From Prescottella equi (GTDB lineage: Bacteria > Actinomycetota > Actinomycetes > Mycobacteriales > Mycobacteriaceae), in contig NZ_JAIVAH010000022.1 of assembly GCF_020171745.1 (NCBI RefSeq), positions 211,321 through 275,320 on the forward strand: DNA of 64,000 nt, written 5' to 3'. Positions 42,808-53,446 of this stretch are shown in pieces. The notes beneath the pieces are model-generated. The model was not told the DNA's origin, made no database searches, and saw only the letters and a list, made by a program, of their open reading frames with translations. Position 1 is the first letter of the stretch; every line of letters begins with the position of its first letter. The translations under genes were made by a program, and so were the position numbers.

Positions 42808-42811
<4 letters not shown>
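42002..42811 (-). CDS. Acyl-CoA thioesterase family protein (double hot-dog, TesB-like)
   Basis: The 269-residue protein shows two hot-dog halves: about 5-120 (HGAPPSALLVRALERCN, then LTRVVIEILGPIPISDIEVRSWVERPGRRVELVVAEL) and about 150-269 (FTVVDVSNGVGAKIHPREWTFLNTDLTVHL). This fits TesB/4HBT_3 thioesterases of actinobacteria, which hydrolyse acyl-CoAs. GTG 42811 overlaps the RecB-like gene's stop by GTGA, so the two are coupled. The longer frame is a shadow. Confidence 0.85.
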
Positions 42812-44632
<1,821 letters not shown>

Positions 44633-44643
44633 CCGCTCACCCG

Positions 44644-44696
44644 AAGTACGAAGAGGGCCTGTCGCGCGGTTCGCGCGACAGGCCCTCTTCGTACTT
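44644..44696. terminator. 25-bp perfect hairpin between trmI and the lipoprotein gene
   Basis: Arms at 44644-44668 and 44672-44696 pair without mismatch around a 3-nt loop. The hairpin starts 11 bp past trmI and ends 10 bp before the convergent lipoprotein stop, so it is bidirectional. No T-tract follows the stem. Confidence 0.85.
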
Positions 44697-44706
44697 GTTC
44701 AGTCGA

Positions 44707-45186
44707 TCAGGAGCAGGACAGCTTGCCCATGCCGAAGATCTCGCACGTGCTCGCGTCGGAGATCACCCACTTGCCGTCCTTCTGGACGAAGGTGACGGGC
44801 ACGGGGGCGCCGCCGTGCGGGCCGGCGATCTGCGCGGTCGCGACGACGGTGTCGCCGTCGACCTCGACCTCGTTGACCGTCGCGGTCAGCGGGTAGCCCG
44901 CGAGGACGCCGTTGAACTGTCCCACGACGGCCGCGCGCTGCTCGCCGTTCTCGATGACCGCAGTCTTCTGCTCGACGGTGGTCGCCGGATCGAAGAACGT
45001 GGTGAGCTCCTCCTGCAGCACTTCCTTCGCCGGCGCTGCCACGGTGGATCCCGAAGTCGTCGTGGCGGAGGCGGCCGCGGACGTCGTGGAGGAGGTCGTG
45101 TCCGACGAATCGTCCGAGCTGCACGCAGTCATTCCGAGGGCGGCGACCAGCACGCCGGCGGCGACGAGGGATTTGCGGATGAACAC
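44707..45186 (-). CDS. Small lipoprotein, LppK/MTB12-like, with possible iron control
   Basis: The 159-residue precursor starts with a lipoprotein signal: MFIRKSLVAAGVLVAAL and lipobox GMTAC (Cys about residue 22). A Ser/Thr-rich linker (about 24-50) and a 100-residue cystatin-like domain follow (FFDPATTVEQKTAVIENGEQRAA...VPVTFVQKDGKWVISDASTCE). It has two further Cys near its end that could pair. The function is unknown. A DtxR-like sequence lies 50 bp upstream. GTG 45186 has AAAGG upstream. Its position matches lppK (Rv2116). Confidence 0.85.
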   Translation of the reverse strand: MFIRKSLVAAGVLVAALGMTACSSDDSSDTTSSTTSAAASATTTSGSTVAAPAKEVLQEELTTFFDPATTVEQKTAVIENGEQRAAVVGQFNGVLAGYPLTATVNEVEVDGDTVVATAQIAGPHGGAPVPVTFVQKDGKWVISDASTCEIFGMGKLSCS

Positions 45187-45235
45187 CGTGAGGCCTTTCG
45201 GTTCGGGGGCACGATCGGGCTCGACCGGCCTTTAG

Positions 45236-45254
45236 AAAGGCAAGGCTAACATGG
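45236..45254 (-). promoter_or_regulatory. Candidate DtxR/IdeR-like iron box upstream of the lipoprotein gene
   Basis: The minus-strand 19-mer CCATGTTAGCCTTGCCTTT matches the DtxR/IdeR consensus at 12 of 19 positions, with the central GTTAGCCT intact. It is 50 bp before GTG 45186 and also 130 bp upstream of mpa on the other strand, so control of the lipoprotein is the more likely use. Confidence 0.45.
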
Positions 45255-45383
45255 GTACCTGAGTCGGCTTCGGGCGTCACGGTTCGTCGGCGGCTGTGTC
45301 TCGGATCAGTTCGAGCCCGTGTCACACCCCGCTTTGCTCGCGCTGCCGGTAGCGTTGATGGATCGGACTGGGAGGAGCTGCAC

Positions 45384-47147
45384 ATGAACCCGACAGAGAA
45401 TCCGGACCCGGTTGCGGCGGCGCGTGAACTCGACGCGCTGCGGGCAGAGTCGGCGGCGCTCCGCAGGCAACTCGCGGAATCCCCCGAGCAGTTGCGCGAA
45501 CTCGAGTCCCGAGTGGATTCGCTGACCATCCGCAACGGCAAACTGATGGACACCCTCAAAGAGGCCCGGCAGCAGCTCATCGCCCTCCGCGAGGAGGTCG
45601 ACCGGCTCGGCCAGCCGCCCAGCGGCTACGGAGTCCTGCTCGCCGTCCACGAGGATCAGACCGTCGACGTGTTCACGTCCGGGCGCAAGATGCGCCTGAC
45701 GTGCTCGCCGAACATCGAGACGGACACGCTCCGGATGGGCCAGACGGTCCGCCTCAACGAGGCGCTCACGATCGTAGAGGCCACGAGGTTCGAGAGCGTC
45801 GGCGAGATCTGCGCTCTGCGTGAGGTTCTCGACGACGGGCAGCGTGCGCTGGTCGTGGGTCACGCGGACGAGGAGCGGGTCGTGTGGCTCGCGGCCCCGC
45901 TCGCGGAGATCGCCGAGGAAGACGACGTCAAGGATCCGGATTCCCCGTCGCGCCGGCTGCGTCCCGGCGATTCGCTCCTGGTCGACACGAAGGCCGGTTA
46001 CGCGTTCGAGCGCATTCCCAAGGCCGAGGTCGAGGACCTCGTGCTCGAGGAGGTCCCGGACGTCGGTTACAACGACATCGGCGGTCTGGGCCGGCAGATC
46101 GAACAGATCCGCGACGCGGTCGAGTTGCCGTTCCTCCACAAGGACCTGTTCCACGAGTACGCGCTGCGCCCGCCCAAGGGTGTGCTGCTCTACGGTCCGC
46201 CGGGCTGCGGCAAGACGCTCATCGCCAAGGCAGTGGCCAACTCGCTCGCCAAGAAGATCGCCGAGGCCCGCGGTGAGGACAGCAAGGAGGCAAAGTCCTA
46301 CTTCCTCAACATCAAGGGCCCCGAGCTGCTCAACAAGTTCGTCGGCGAGACCGAGCGGCACATTCGGATGATCTTCCAGCGGGCCCGCGAGAAGGCGTCC
46401 GAGGGCACCCCGGTGATCGTGTTCTTCGACGAGATGGACTCGATCTTCCGCACCCGCGGGTCGGGCGTCTCGTCGGACGTCGAGACGACCGTCGTCCCGC
46501 AGCTGCTCAGCGAGATCGACGGCGTCGAGGGACTCGAGAACGTCATCGTGATCGGTGCGTCCAATCGTGAGGACATGATCGACCCCGCGATCCTGCGACC
46601 GGGACGACTCGACGTGAAGATCAAGATCGAACGGCCGGACGCCGAGTCCGCGCAAGACATCTTCTCGAAGTACCTCACCGAGACGCTGCCGCTGCACGCC
46701 GACGATCTCGCGGAGTTCAACGGCGATCGCGCGGCGTGCGTGAAGACGATGATCGAGCGGGTCGTGGACCGGATGTACGCGGAGAGCGACGACAACCGGT
46801 TCCTGGAGGTCACCTACGCCAACGGTGACAAGGAGGTCCTGTTCTTCAAGGACTTCAACTCCGGCGCCATGATCCAGAACATCGTGGACCGGTCGAAGAA
46901 GTACGCGATCAAGGCCGTGCTCGAGACCGGTTCGCCCGGCCTGCGGGTGCAGCACGTGTTCGATTCGATCGTCGACGAGTTCTCGGAGAACGAGGACCTG
47001 CCGAACACCACCAACCCGGACGACTGGGCCCGGATCTCCGGCAAGAAGGGCGAGCGGATCGTCTACATCCGCACGCTGGTCACCGGCAAGAACGCCAGCG
47101 CCAGCCGCGCCATCGACACCGAGTCGAACACGGGCCAGTACCTCTAG
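45384..47147 (+). CDS. mpa: Mycobacterial proteasome ATPase (ARC/Mpa)
   Basis: Mpa unfolds pupylated proteins and passes them to the 20S proteasome. The 587-residue protein has an N-terminal coiled coil (about 10-75, [20 protein letters not shown]) that binds Pup, two OB-like domains (about 80-240), an AAA+ domain with Walker A GPPGCGKT (about 271-278) and Walker [13 protein letters not shown], and a C-terminal GQYL whose penultimate Tyr docks to the proteasome. ATG 45384 has GGAGG upstream. Its stop codon shares CTAG with the convergent Nudix gene. Confidence 0.97.
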   Translation: MNPTENPDPVAAARELDALRAESAALRRQLAESPEQLRELESRVDSLTIRNGKLMDTLKEARQQLIALREEVDRLGQPPSGYGVLLAVHEDQTVDVFTSGRKMRLTCSPNIETDTLRMGQTVRLNEALTIVEATRFESVGEICALREVLDDGQRALVVGHADEERVVWLAAPLAEIAEEDDVKDPDSPSRRLRPGDSLLVDTKAGYAFERIPKAEVEDLVLEEVPDVGYNDIGGLGRQIEQIRDAVELPFLHKDLFHEYALRPPKGVLLYGPPGCGKTLIAKAVANSLAKKIAEARGEDSKEAKSYFLNIKGPELLNKFVGETERHIRMIFQRAREKASEGTPVIVFFDEMDSIFRTRGSGVSSDVETTVVPQLLSEIDGVEGLENVIVIGASNREDMIDPAILRPGRLDVKIKIERPDAESAQDIFSKYLTETLPLHADDLAEFNGDRAACVKTMIERVVDRMYAESDDNRFLEVTYANGDKEVLFFKDFNSGAMIQNIVDRSKKYAIKAVLETGSPGLRVQHVFDSIVDEFSENEDLPNTTNPDDWARISGKKGERIVYIRTLVTGKNASASRAIDTESNTGQYL

Positions 47148-47662
47148 GTCCGGTCTCTGCCGAGGTAGTCGGCCAGCAGGGCCCGCGTGTCCGGTACGAA
47201 CGGCCACGCCGGGTCCTGCAGGTGTGCCTGCAGGTCGTGTTCGGTCCACCACCAGCCGTCGGTGATTTCGCTGGGCTGGTGGTGGATCGGTCCGTCGTAG
47301 CGGGCCTCGAACGCGAAGAGGTGACAGCGCAGCGGGGCCCCGTTCCAGGTTCCGTCCCACGCGATCCGGGAGATCGGGGTCAGTTCGACGCCGGTGACGC
47401 CCAGTTCCTCCGCGAGCTCGCGTCGTGCGGTCTGCTCCGGCGTCTCGCCCGGATCGACGACACCGCCGGCCAGGCAGTCGTGCATGCTCGCGAACACTGC
47501 CTTCTGGGGTGTCCGGCGGTGGACGTAGATGCGGGAGCCGTCGAGCGAGCGCAGCAGCACGCCCGCACTGGCATGCCACAGCCCCTCGGCGTACACGCGC
47601 GAGCGTGGCGCCGTGCCGATCGGTTCACCCTGCGCGTCGTAGACGGCGACGACCTCGTCCAT
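47144..47662 (-). CDS. NUDIX hydrolase
   Basis: The 172-residue protein carries the Nudix box [22 protein letters not shown] (about residues 67-88), which binds metal and hydrolyses a nucleoside-diphosphate bond. The flanking [21 protein letters not shown] and [14 protein letters not shown] fit the IDI-like/YfcD-type Nudix subgroup. The substrate is unknown. It lies 34 bp after the MerR-HEAT gene in the same direction and may be the third gene of that operon. Confidence 0.9.
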   Translation of the reverse strand: MDEVVAVYDAQGEPIGTAPRSRVYAEGLWHASAGVLLRSLDGSRIYVHRRTPQKAVFASMHDCLAGGVVDPGETPEQTARRELAEELGVTGVELTPISRIAWDGTWNGAPLRCHLFAFEARYDGPIHHQPSEITDGWWWTEHDLQAHLQDPAWPFVPDTRALLADYLGRDRT

Positions 47663-47696
47663 ACGACCATCGTCGCACCGCGCGCGGGGAGTCCGA

Positions 47697-48719
47697 TCAT
47701 CGCTGTCGACGATGTGGTCCGTCGCCGCCCCGCAGACGCACGATCGCCGATGCGGTCCCGGCGACGGTCCGATCCCGGTCGCCGGTGAGCGTGGTGAGTA
47801 CCTCGGCGGCCGCGGTTCCGGGAACCTCCGCGAGCGCCTGGGTGATTCGCAGGCGGGTGGGGGCGTCGTCGGTGGCGTCGAGGGCGTTCCGGATCATCCG
47901 GACGACGTCGTCGGGCTCCGGTGTGATCTCGGCCAGTTTCCCCAGCACCTCGGCGGCCTCGACATCCGACCGGCCCTCGACGATCATCGCAACGAGAGCG
48001 GGCATCGAATCGGTGCCGCCCCGCGCGCCCAGGGCCAGCGCGGCGCGGCCGCGGACCGTCGTGTCCGGATCGTCGAGCGCGTGTGTCAGCAGTGCGGTTG
48101 CCTCCGAGGTGCGGACGGACGCGATCGCGGCGATCGCGCGCCGGCGGACCTGGACCGACTCGGAGTCGAGACCGGCGGCCAGATCCGCGAGTCCGTGACC
48201 CGCGACCCGCGCCAGCGACCACTGCAGCGCCCCGGCCACATTCGGGTTGTCCTCCGCCAACGCTGCCTCGACCAGTGCCGAGACGGGCAGCGACGCCTCG
48301 GAGCCCTGGGACAGGACCGCCTGCTGACGGCGGCCCGCCGACTCGGACTCGAGGGCGTGCAGCAGGCCGACGATGCGCAGCACGTCGTCCCACTGCGCCG
48401 GTGCCGCGGCGTCGACGCGCTCGAGTTTGGCGAGCAGTTCCTCCTTGGCGGCGATCCGTCGGCGGGTGTGCCGGATGAGGTCGCCGACCAGATCGGCCGG
48501 CGCGAAATCGCGCTCGTCGAGTGCCCGTTTGGTGTCCTCCAGCGACAGGCCGAGGGTCCGCAGGCTCTCGACGTGGAAGAGCCGTCGGATGTCGTCGGCG
48601 GAGTACTCGCGGTACCCACCGGACGTCCGCCCGGTGGGTGTCACCAGCCCCAACGCGTCGTAGTGGCGCAGCATGCGAGCACTGACGCCGGAGCGCTGGG
48701 AGACCTCACCGATCAACAT
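47697..48719 (-). CDS. MerR-family regulator fused to HEAT repeats
   Basis: The 340-residue protein starts with a MerR DNA-binding domain (about 1-70: MLIGEVSQRSGVSARMLRHYDALGLV and GYREYSADDIRRLFHVESLRTLGLSL) and a dimerising helix (about 75-115). About 200 residues of HEAT-type helical repeats follow, with units such as SVQVRRRAIAAIASVRTSEATALLTHAL and DTTVRGRAALALGARGG. HEAT repeats replace the usual small-molecule-binding domain, so the signal may be a protein. It starts 15 bp after the HEAT-only gene. Confidence 0.85.
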   Translation of the reverse strand: MLIGEVSQRSGVSARMLRHYDALGLVTPTGRTSGGYREYSADDIRRLFHVESLRTLGLSLEDTKRALDERDFAPADLVGDLIRHTRRRIAAKEELLAKLERVDAAAPAQWDDVLRIVGLLHALESESAGRRQQAVLSQGSEASLPVSALVEAALAEDNPNVAGALQWSLARVAGHGLADLAAGLDSESVQVRRRAIAAIASVRTSEATALLTHALDDPDTTVRGRAALALGARGGTDSMPALVAMIVEGRSDVEAAEVLGKLAEITPEPDDVVRMIRNALDATDDAPTRLRITQALAEVPGTAAAEVLTTLTGDRDRTVAGTASAIVRLRGGDGPHRRQR

Positions 48720-48734
48720 GCCTGCTCCTCGCCG

Positions 48735-49391
48735 CTAAGTGTCCCGGCCGGTGGCCGCGACGCGCCTGGCCAGCTCGACCGAGACGTCGAATCCGCTGTC
48801 CGGATCGCGATGGAGACGCAGCGTGGCCTCGGCGTGCCCACGCACGTACGGCTCGCGGTCCGCCGTTGCCACCTCGAGCACGGGTAGCGCGTCATCCCCG
48901 AGTGCCACGAGCGCTCGGCTGAGACTGAGCTGCCGGTCCCGGTCGCCGCGTCCGAGTTCGATCGCGAACTCCGCGGCGAGGGCGGCCTCGTCGCCGTCCG
49001 GCACGAGCGCGACGGCGGCCCGCCAGGCGCTGCGGGCTACGTCGTCGTGCTCGTCGTGCAGCAGGACGCGAACGGCGGGCCACGCGCTCCGGTCCCCGAT
49101 CTTGGACAGCGTGTGCAGTGCCTGACTGCGCGCCTGTGTGGTGTCGGACCGGAGTTCGTGCACCAGGAGCGGGACCGTGACCTCCGCGGGCAGCCGGCAC
49201 AACGCCCAGGTCAGCATGTCGCGGACGTAGAAATCCGGTTCGACGGCGCACCGGGCGACGAGGGACCCCACAGAGTGGGGATCGCCTTCGGTGCCGATGG
49301 TGAGCGCCGCCCGTAGCCGCTCCGACGGATCCGGCGCCCCGAGGGCATCGACGAGGCGGGCAGCAGACCCGCCGTGGTTCGTGGTGTTCAC
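48735..49391 (-). CDS. HEAT-repeat protein, partner of the MerR-HEAT regulator
   Basis: The 218-residue all-helical protein is built of HEAT repeats from about residue 12 to the end, including SERLRAALTIGTEGDPHSVGSLVARC, TTQARSQALHTLSKIGDRSAWPAVRVLL and EPYVRGHAEATLRL. It has no other domain. Such solenoids bind proteins; its partner could be the MerR-HEAT regulator. The second GTG, 49391, is chosen because AGGAGG lies 8 nt before it and overlaps the first GTG. A MerR-type promoter precedes it. Confidence 0.82.
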   Translation of the reverse strand: MNTTNHGGSAARLVDALGAPDPSERLRAALTIGTEGDPHSVGSLVARCAVEPDFYVRDMLTWALCRLPAEVTVPLLVHELRSDTTQARSQALHTLSKIGDRSAWPAVRVLLHDEHDDVARSAWRAAVALVPDGDEAALAAEFAIELGRGDRDRQLSLSRALVALGDDALPVLEVATADREPYVRGHAEATLRLHRDPDSGFDVSVELARRVAATGRDT

Positions 49392-49414
49392 GACAACCAC
49401 CTCCTTCGCCGACC

Positions 49415-49446
49415 ATTCGAATCCTTGTCACTGTGTCAGGGTCAAG
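49415..49446 (-). promoter_or_regulatory. MerR-type promoter/operator with 19-bp spacer
   Basis: On the minus strand TTGACC (49445-49440) and TCGAAT (49420-49415) are separated by 19 bp, the long spacer typical of MerR-controlled promoters. A dyad with CTTGtC and GgTCAAG ends spans 49424-49446. It reads toward the HEAT and MerR-HEAT genes, so autoregulation is likely. Confidence 0.65.
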
Positions 49447-49510
49447 CGCCGATGTCAGGTAGGCGGTCCGAGGTGGCGATACGCTGACACGGACGAGAGG
49501 TGGTGACGCC

Positions 49511-49897
49511 GTGCCCCTTCCACGTTCACTCGCGCGGGCCAACCGGGTGGGACTCAATCGGGTCGTCGTCCACGTCGCGGGGCGAGTTCCCGGCTTCGCG
49601 CTGATGCACCACCGTGGTCGACGCTCCGGCCGGCAGTACACGACCCCGGTCAACGCGTTTCGGATCGGAAACGGCTACCGATTCGCCCTGACCTACGGCA
49701 ACGACAGCGACTGGGCGCGCAACGTCCTCGCGGCGGGGGAGTGCGAGATCACCGTTCGGGGTCGAGCGGTGCACCTCGTCGATCCCCGTCTCGAGAAGGA
49801 TCGGAGCGCGCGGTGGGCCCCGGGTCCGGTGGCGATGGTGCTGCGCCGAATCGGTGCGGACACGTACCTGCAGTGCCGGATCGACGAGCCCCGATGA
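49511..49897 (+). CDS. Deazaflavin (F420)-dependent nitroreductase-family protein
   Basis: The 128-residue protein has the DDN-family split-barrel features: NRVVVHVAGRVPGFALMHHRGRRSGRQYTTPVNAFRIGNGYRFALTYGNDSDWARNVLAAGE is its core from about residue 16 to 77, with GRRSGRQYTTPV near the F420 phosphate site and YGNDSDWARN the usual motif. It probably reduces a quinone or nitro substrate using F420H2. GTG 49511 has GAGAGG upstream. It lies next to dop but is unrelated to pupylation. Confidence 0.85.
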   Translation: MPLPRSLARANRVGLNRVVVHVAGRVPGFALMHHRGRRSGRQYTTPVNAFRIGNGYRFALTYGNDSDWARNVLAAGECEITVRGRAVHLVDPRLEKDRSARWAPGPVAMVLRRIGADTYLQCRIDEPR

Positions 49898-49941
49898 CGA
49901 TCGCGACCGCCGTCGTGCGGTTGCGGACGCGTCGAACGATC

Positions 49942-49947
49942 TAGGCT
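49942..49947 (+). promoter_or_regulatory. -10 box (TAGGCT) of dop
   Basis: TAGGCT lies 6 nt before ATG 49954, predicting leaderless dop mRNA. Confidence 0.55.
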
Positions 49948-49953
49948 CGTGCC

Positions 49954-51453
49954 ATGCAGCGGATCATCGGTATCGAGGTCGAGTACGGCATCTCTTCGCC
50001 CGGAGAGCCTTCGGCGAACCCGATTCTGACCTCCACCCAGGCGGTCCTGGCGTATGCGGCGGCCGCCGGAGTTCCGCGCGCCAAGCGCACCCGCTGGGAC
50101 TACGAGGTCGAGTCGCCGTTGCGGGACGCGCGTGGATTCGACCTCGGTCGGCTCAACGGCCCCGCGCCTGTGATCGACGCGGACGAGGTCGGCGCGGCCA
50201 ACATGATCCTCACCAACGGTGCGCGCCTGTACGTCGATCACGCGCATCCCGAGTACTCGGCACCCGAGGTCACCGACCCGATCGACGCCGTCATCTGGGA
50301 CAAGGCGGGAGAGCGGGTGATGGAGGCCGCGGCCCGGCACGCCTCGAGCGTTCCCGGTGCGCCCCGATTGCAGCTCTACAAGAACAACGTCGACGGCAAG
50401 GGTGCGTCGTACGGCACCCACGAGAACTACCTGATGTCCCGGGAGACGCCGTTCTCCGCGGTGATCGCGGGCCTCTCGCCGTTCTTCGCCTCCCGGCAGG
50501 TGATCTGCGGTTCGGGCCGCGTCGGTATCGGCCAGTCCGGGGACGAAGCCGGTTTCCAGCTCTCGCAGCGCGCCGACTACATCGAGGTGGAGGTCGGACT
50601 CGAGACGACGCTCAAGCGCGGCATCATCAATACCCGCGACGAGCCGCACGCGGACGCCGACAAGTACCGCCGGCTGCACGTCATCATCGGCGACGCCAAC
50701 CTCGCGGAGATGTCCACCTACCTCAAGGTCGGTACGACGGCGCTGGTGCTCGACCTCATCGAGGCGGGCATCGATCTGACCGATCTGCAGCTCGCGCGCC
50801 CGGTCACGGCCGTCCACCGCATCAGCCACGACCCGACCCTGCGGGCAACCGTCGCGCTCGCGGACGGGCGCGAGCTGACGGGCCTTGCCCTGCAGCGGAT
50901 CTACCTCGACCGCGTCGCGAAGTTCGTCGATCGTGAGGGCAACGACGATCCGCGGGTGGCCGACATCATCGACAAGTGGGCGATGGTGCTGGACCTGCTC
51001 GAACGCGACCCGATGGAATGCGCGCACCTGCTGGACTGGCCGGCCAAACTCCGCCTGCTCGAGGGATTCCGGAGTCGTGAGGGGCTGGCGTGGTCGGCGC
51101 CGCGCCTGCACATGATCGACCTGCAGTACTCCGACGTCCGGCTCGAGAAGGGCCTGTACAACCGACTGGTCGCGCGGGGATCCATGGAGCGCCTGGTCTC
51201 GGAGCAGCAGGTGCTCGATGCCGTGCACAATCCACCGACGGACACCCGTGCGTTCTTCCGGGGCGAGTGCCTGCGACGTTTCGGCGCCGACATCGCCGCG
51301 GCCAGCTGGGATTCGGTGATCTTCGATCTCGGTGGCGAATCGCTCGTCCGGATCCCGACGCTCGAGCCGCTCCGCGGCAGCCGCGCTCACGTCGGAAAGC
51401 TGCTCGACTCGGTGGATTCGGCCGCTGAGCTGGTGGCGCAGCTTACGAACTGA
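49954..51453 (+). CDS. dop: Deamidase/depupylase of Pup
   Basis: Dop deamidates the C-terminal Gln of Pup to Glu and also removes Pup from proteins. The 499-residue protein has the glutamine-synthetase-like fold shared with Paf[15 protein letters not shown] at the start with the metal-binding Glu, [11 protein letters not shown] with the catalytic-region Asp and His, and [24 protein letters not shown]. It also has the Dop-specific insertion (about 40-80, [23 protein letters not shown]). It stops 132 bp before pup. Confidence 0.95.
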   Translation: MQRIIGIEVEYGISSPGEPSANPILTSTQAVLAYAAAAGVPRAKRTRWDYEVESPLRDARGFDLGRLNGPAPVIDADEVGAANMILTNGARLYVDHAHPEYSAPEVTDPIDAVIWDKAGERVMEAAARHASSVPGAPRLQLYKNNVDGKGASYGTHENYLMSRETPFSAVIAGLSPFFASRQVICGSGRVGIGQSGDEAGFQLSQRADYIEVEVGLETTLKRGIINTRDEPHADADKYRRLHVIIGDANLAEMSTYLKVGTTALVLDLIEAGIDLTDLQLARPVTAVHRISHDPTLRATVALADGRELTGLALQRIYLDRVAKFVDREGNDDPRVADIIDKWAMVLDLLERDPMECAHLLDWPAKLRLLEGFRSREGLAWSAPRLHMIDLQYSDVRLEKGLYNRLVARGSMERLVSEQQVLDAVHNPPTDTRAFFRGECLRRFGADIAAASWDSVIFDLGGESLVRIPTLEPLRGSRAHVGKLLDSVDSAAELVAQLTN

Positions 51454-51533
51454 TCACGCCGACAAATCGCGCTGCGCGCTTGCGGCCCCACGGTCACTGT
51501 CGGTCGGTAGGGTTAGGGTCCGAGCAGGACGGA

Positions 51534-51557
51534 CCGCCGGAGGGATTGCTCCGGCGG
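51534..51557 (+). promoter_or_regulatory. Hairpin in the pup leader
   Basis: A perfect 9-bp stem (CCGCCGGAG with CTCCGGCGG) has a 6-nt loop. It lies between the dop stop and the pup ribosome-binding site AGGAGG at 51571-51576. A TAGGGT -10-like sequence is just upstream, so the hairpin could be in a short 5' leader of a separate pup-prcBA message. Confidence 0.4.
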
Positions 51558-51585
51558 CACCGCGGTGAAGAGGAGGTCGGTGGCT

Positions 51586-51780
51586 ATGGCCCAGGAGCAG
51601 ACCAAGCGCGCTGGTGGCGGCGACGACGACGATGCCCCGATCGGCGAGGGCGCAGCCGGGCAGGAACGGCGCGAGAAGCTCGCGGAGGACACCGACGATC
51701 TGCTCGACGAGATCGACGACGTGCTCGAGGAGAACGCCGAGGACTTCGTGCGCGCATACGTCCAGAAGGGCGGCCAGTGA
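51586..51780 (+). CDS. pup: Prokaryotic ubiquitin-like protein Pup (Gln form)
   Basis: Pup is the tag that marks proteins for the proteasome. The 64-residue protein is intrinsically disordered, with the helical [30 protein letters not shown]pa-binding region and C-terminal GGQ. The terminal Gln must be converted to Glu by Dop before PafA can join it to lysines. ATG 51586 has AGGAGG upstream. The stop overlaps the prcB GTG, so the proteasome genes are translationally coupled. Confidence 0.97.
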   Translation: MAQEQTKRAGGGDDDDAPIGEGAAGQERREKLAEDTDDLLDEIDDVLEENAEDFVRAYVQKGGQ

Positions 51781-52652
51781 CGGCCGGTCGTGCAGGGGTG
51801 CCGTCGACTGCAGGCGGCCTCGGTGCTGGACTCGGAGCGGGGTTCGCCTCGAACCTGTCCTCCTTCACCGAGCACCTGCGCCTCCATGCGCCGGAGATGC
51901 TGCCGGGTAATCGAATCGACATGAGCCGCAACGGTTCGGACGGGGACATCGCGCCGCACGGCACCACGATCGTCGCGTTGACGTTCGCGGGTGGTGTCGT
52001 GATCGCCGGTGACCGGCGCGCGACGATGGGCAACCTGATCGCCAGCCGGGACGTCGAGAAGGTGTTCGTCACCGACGACTACTCGGCGGCGGGCATCGCC
52101 GGCACCGCGGGTGTGGCGATCGAACTGGTCCGGTTGTTCGCTGTCGAACTCGAGCATTACGAGAAGATCGAGGGCGTCCAACTCACGTTCGACGGCAAGG
52201 CCAACAGGCTGTCGTCGATGGTGCGCGGCAATCTCGGTGCGGCGATGCAGGGCCTCGCTGTGGTGCCGCTGCTCGTCGGCTACGACCTGGACGCGTCCGA
52301 CTCGGAGCGGGCGGGCCGAATCGTGTCCTACGACGTCGTCGGTGGACGGTACGAGGAGCGGGCCGGGTACCACGCGGTCGGCTCCGGATCGTTGTTCGCG
52401 AAGTCCTCGCTCAAGAAGCTCTATCGCGAAGGCGTCGACGAGGACTCGGCGCTGCGGATGGCGATCGAGGCGCTGTACGACGCCGCCGATGACGATTCCG
52501 CCACCGGCGGGCCGGACCTGGTGCGCTCGATCTATCCGACGGCGGTGTCCATCACGTCGGCGGGCGCGGTGAGCGTGCCGGCGGATCGGACCGCAGAACT
52601 GGCTCGCGCGGTCGTCGCCGACCGCACAGAGGAAGGACGCACCCCGCGATGA
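51777..52652 (+). CDS. prcB: 20S proteasome beta subunit
   Basis: PrcB is the catalytic ring of the 20S core. The 291-residue precursor has a propeptide of about 62 residues ending HG, and after removal Thr63 (TTIVALTF) becomes the N-terminal nucleophile. [20 protein letters not shown] follows as expected, with the Lys near KVF and Asp of GDRR. The GTG start overlaps the pup stop by GTGA. The stop overlaps the prcA start by ATGA. Confidence 0.97.
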   Translation: MTAGRAGVPSTAGGLGAGLGAGFASNLSSFTEHLRLHAPEMLPGNRIDMSRNGSDGDIAPHGTTIVALTFAGGVVIAGDRRATMGNLIASRDVEKVFVTDDYSAAGIAGTAGVAIELVRLFAVELEHYEKIEGVQLTFDGKANRLSSMVRGNLGAAMQGLAVVPLLVGYDLDASDSERAGRIVSYDVVGGRYEERAGYHAVGSGSLFAKSSLKKLYREGVDEDSALRMAIEALYDAADDDSATGGPDLVRSIYPTAVSITSAGAVSVPADRTAELARAVVADRTEEGRTPR

Positions 52653-53446
52653 CGCTGCCGTATTACGCCTCCGCCGAGCAGATCATGCGCGATCGCTCGG
52701 AGTTGGCGCGCAAGGGAATCGCGCGCGGCCGCAGTGTCATCGTGCTCACGTTCGCCGACGGCGTCCTGTTCGTGGCGGAGAATCCGTCCACGGCGCTGCA
52801 CAAGGTCAGCGAGCTGTACGACCGGCTGGGGTTCGCCGCGGTAGGCAAGTACAACGAGTTCGAGAACCTGCGTCGCGCGGGCATCGTGCACGCGGACATG
52901 CGTGGCTACTCCTACGACCGGCGCGACGTGACCGGTCGTTCGCTGGCCAACGGGTACGCCCAGACTCTCGGCACGATCTTCACGGAGCAGCCCAAGCCGT
53001 ACGAGGTGGAGATCTGCGTCGCCGAGGTGGGCCCGCACGGTGCCCCGCCGCAGGCGCAGCTGTACCGGATCACGTACGACGGGTCGATCGTCGACGAACA
53101 GCAGTTCGTCGTGATGGGCGGCACCACCGAACCGATCGCGACGGCGCTGCGGGAGTCGTACCGCCCGGATATGGACCTGGCCGCGGCGGTCGCGGTGGCG
53201 GTCACAGCCCTCCGGGACGGAACCCCTTCAGGCAATGGCGATTCCGAAAGGCGGGCCATAGGCGTGTCGGGTCTCGAGGTGGCGGTCCTGGACCAGTCCC
53301 GTCCGCGTCGGGCCTTCCGGCGGATCACCGGTGCGGCGCTCGAGCCGTTGTTGCCGGCACCCGGCACTCCGAAGAAGTCCGAATCGAACGAAAGCGGCGA
53401 GCCCGGCGATACCCCCGAGTCCGGGGATACCGCCGGATCCGACTAG
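52649..53446 (+). CDS. prcA: 20S proteasome alpha subunit
   Basis: PrcA forms the outer rings and gate of the 20S proteasome. The 265-residue protein has no N-terminal nucleophile. It begins [27 protein letters not shown], with the alpha-type gate region and helix H0, and has the proteasome-family core [13 protein letters not shown] and a Ser/Gly/Glu/Asp-rich C-terminal tail (about 235-265). ATG overlaps prcB. Its stop TAG overlaps the stop of the convergent PAP2-kinase gene in CTAG. Confidence 0.97.
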   Translation: MTLPYYASAEQIMRDRSELARKGIARGRSVIVLTFADGVLFVAENPSTALHKVSELYDRLGFAAVGKYNEFENLRRAGIVHADMRGYSYDRRDVTGRSLANGYAQTLGTIFTEQPKPYEVEICVAEVGPHGAPPQAQLYRITYDGSIVDEQQFVVMGGTTEPIATALRESYRPDMDLAAAVAVAVTALRDGTPSGNGDSERRAIGVSGLEVAVLDQSRPRRAFRRITGAALEPLLPAPGTPKKSESNESGEPGDTPESGDTAGSD

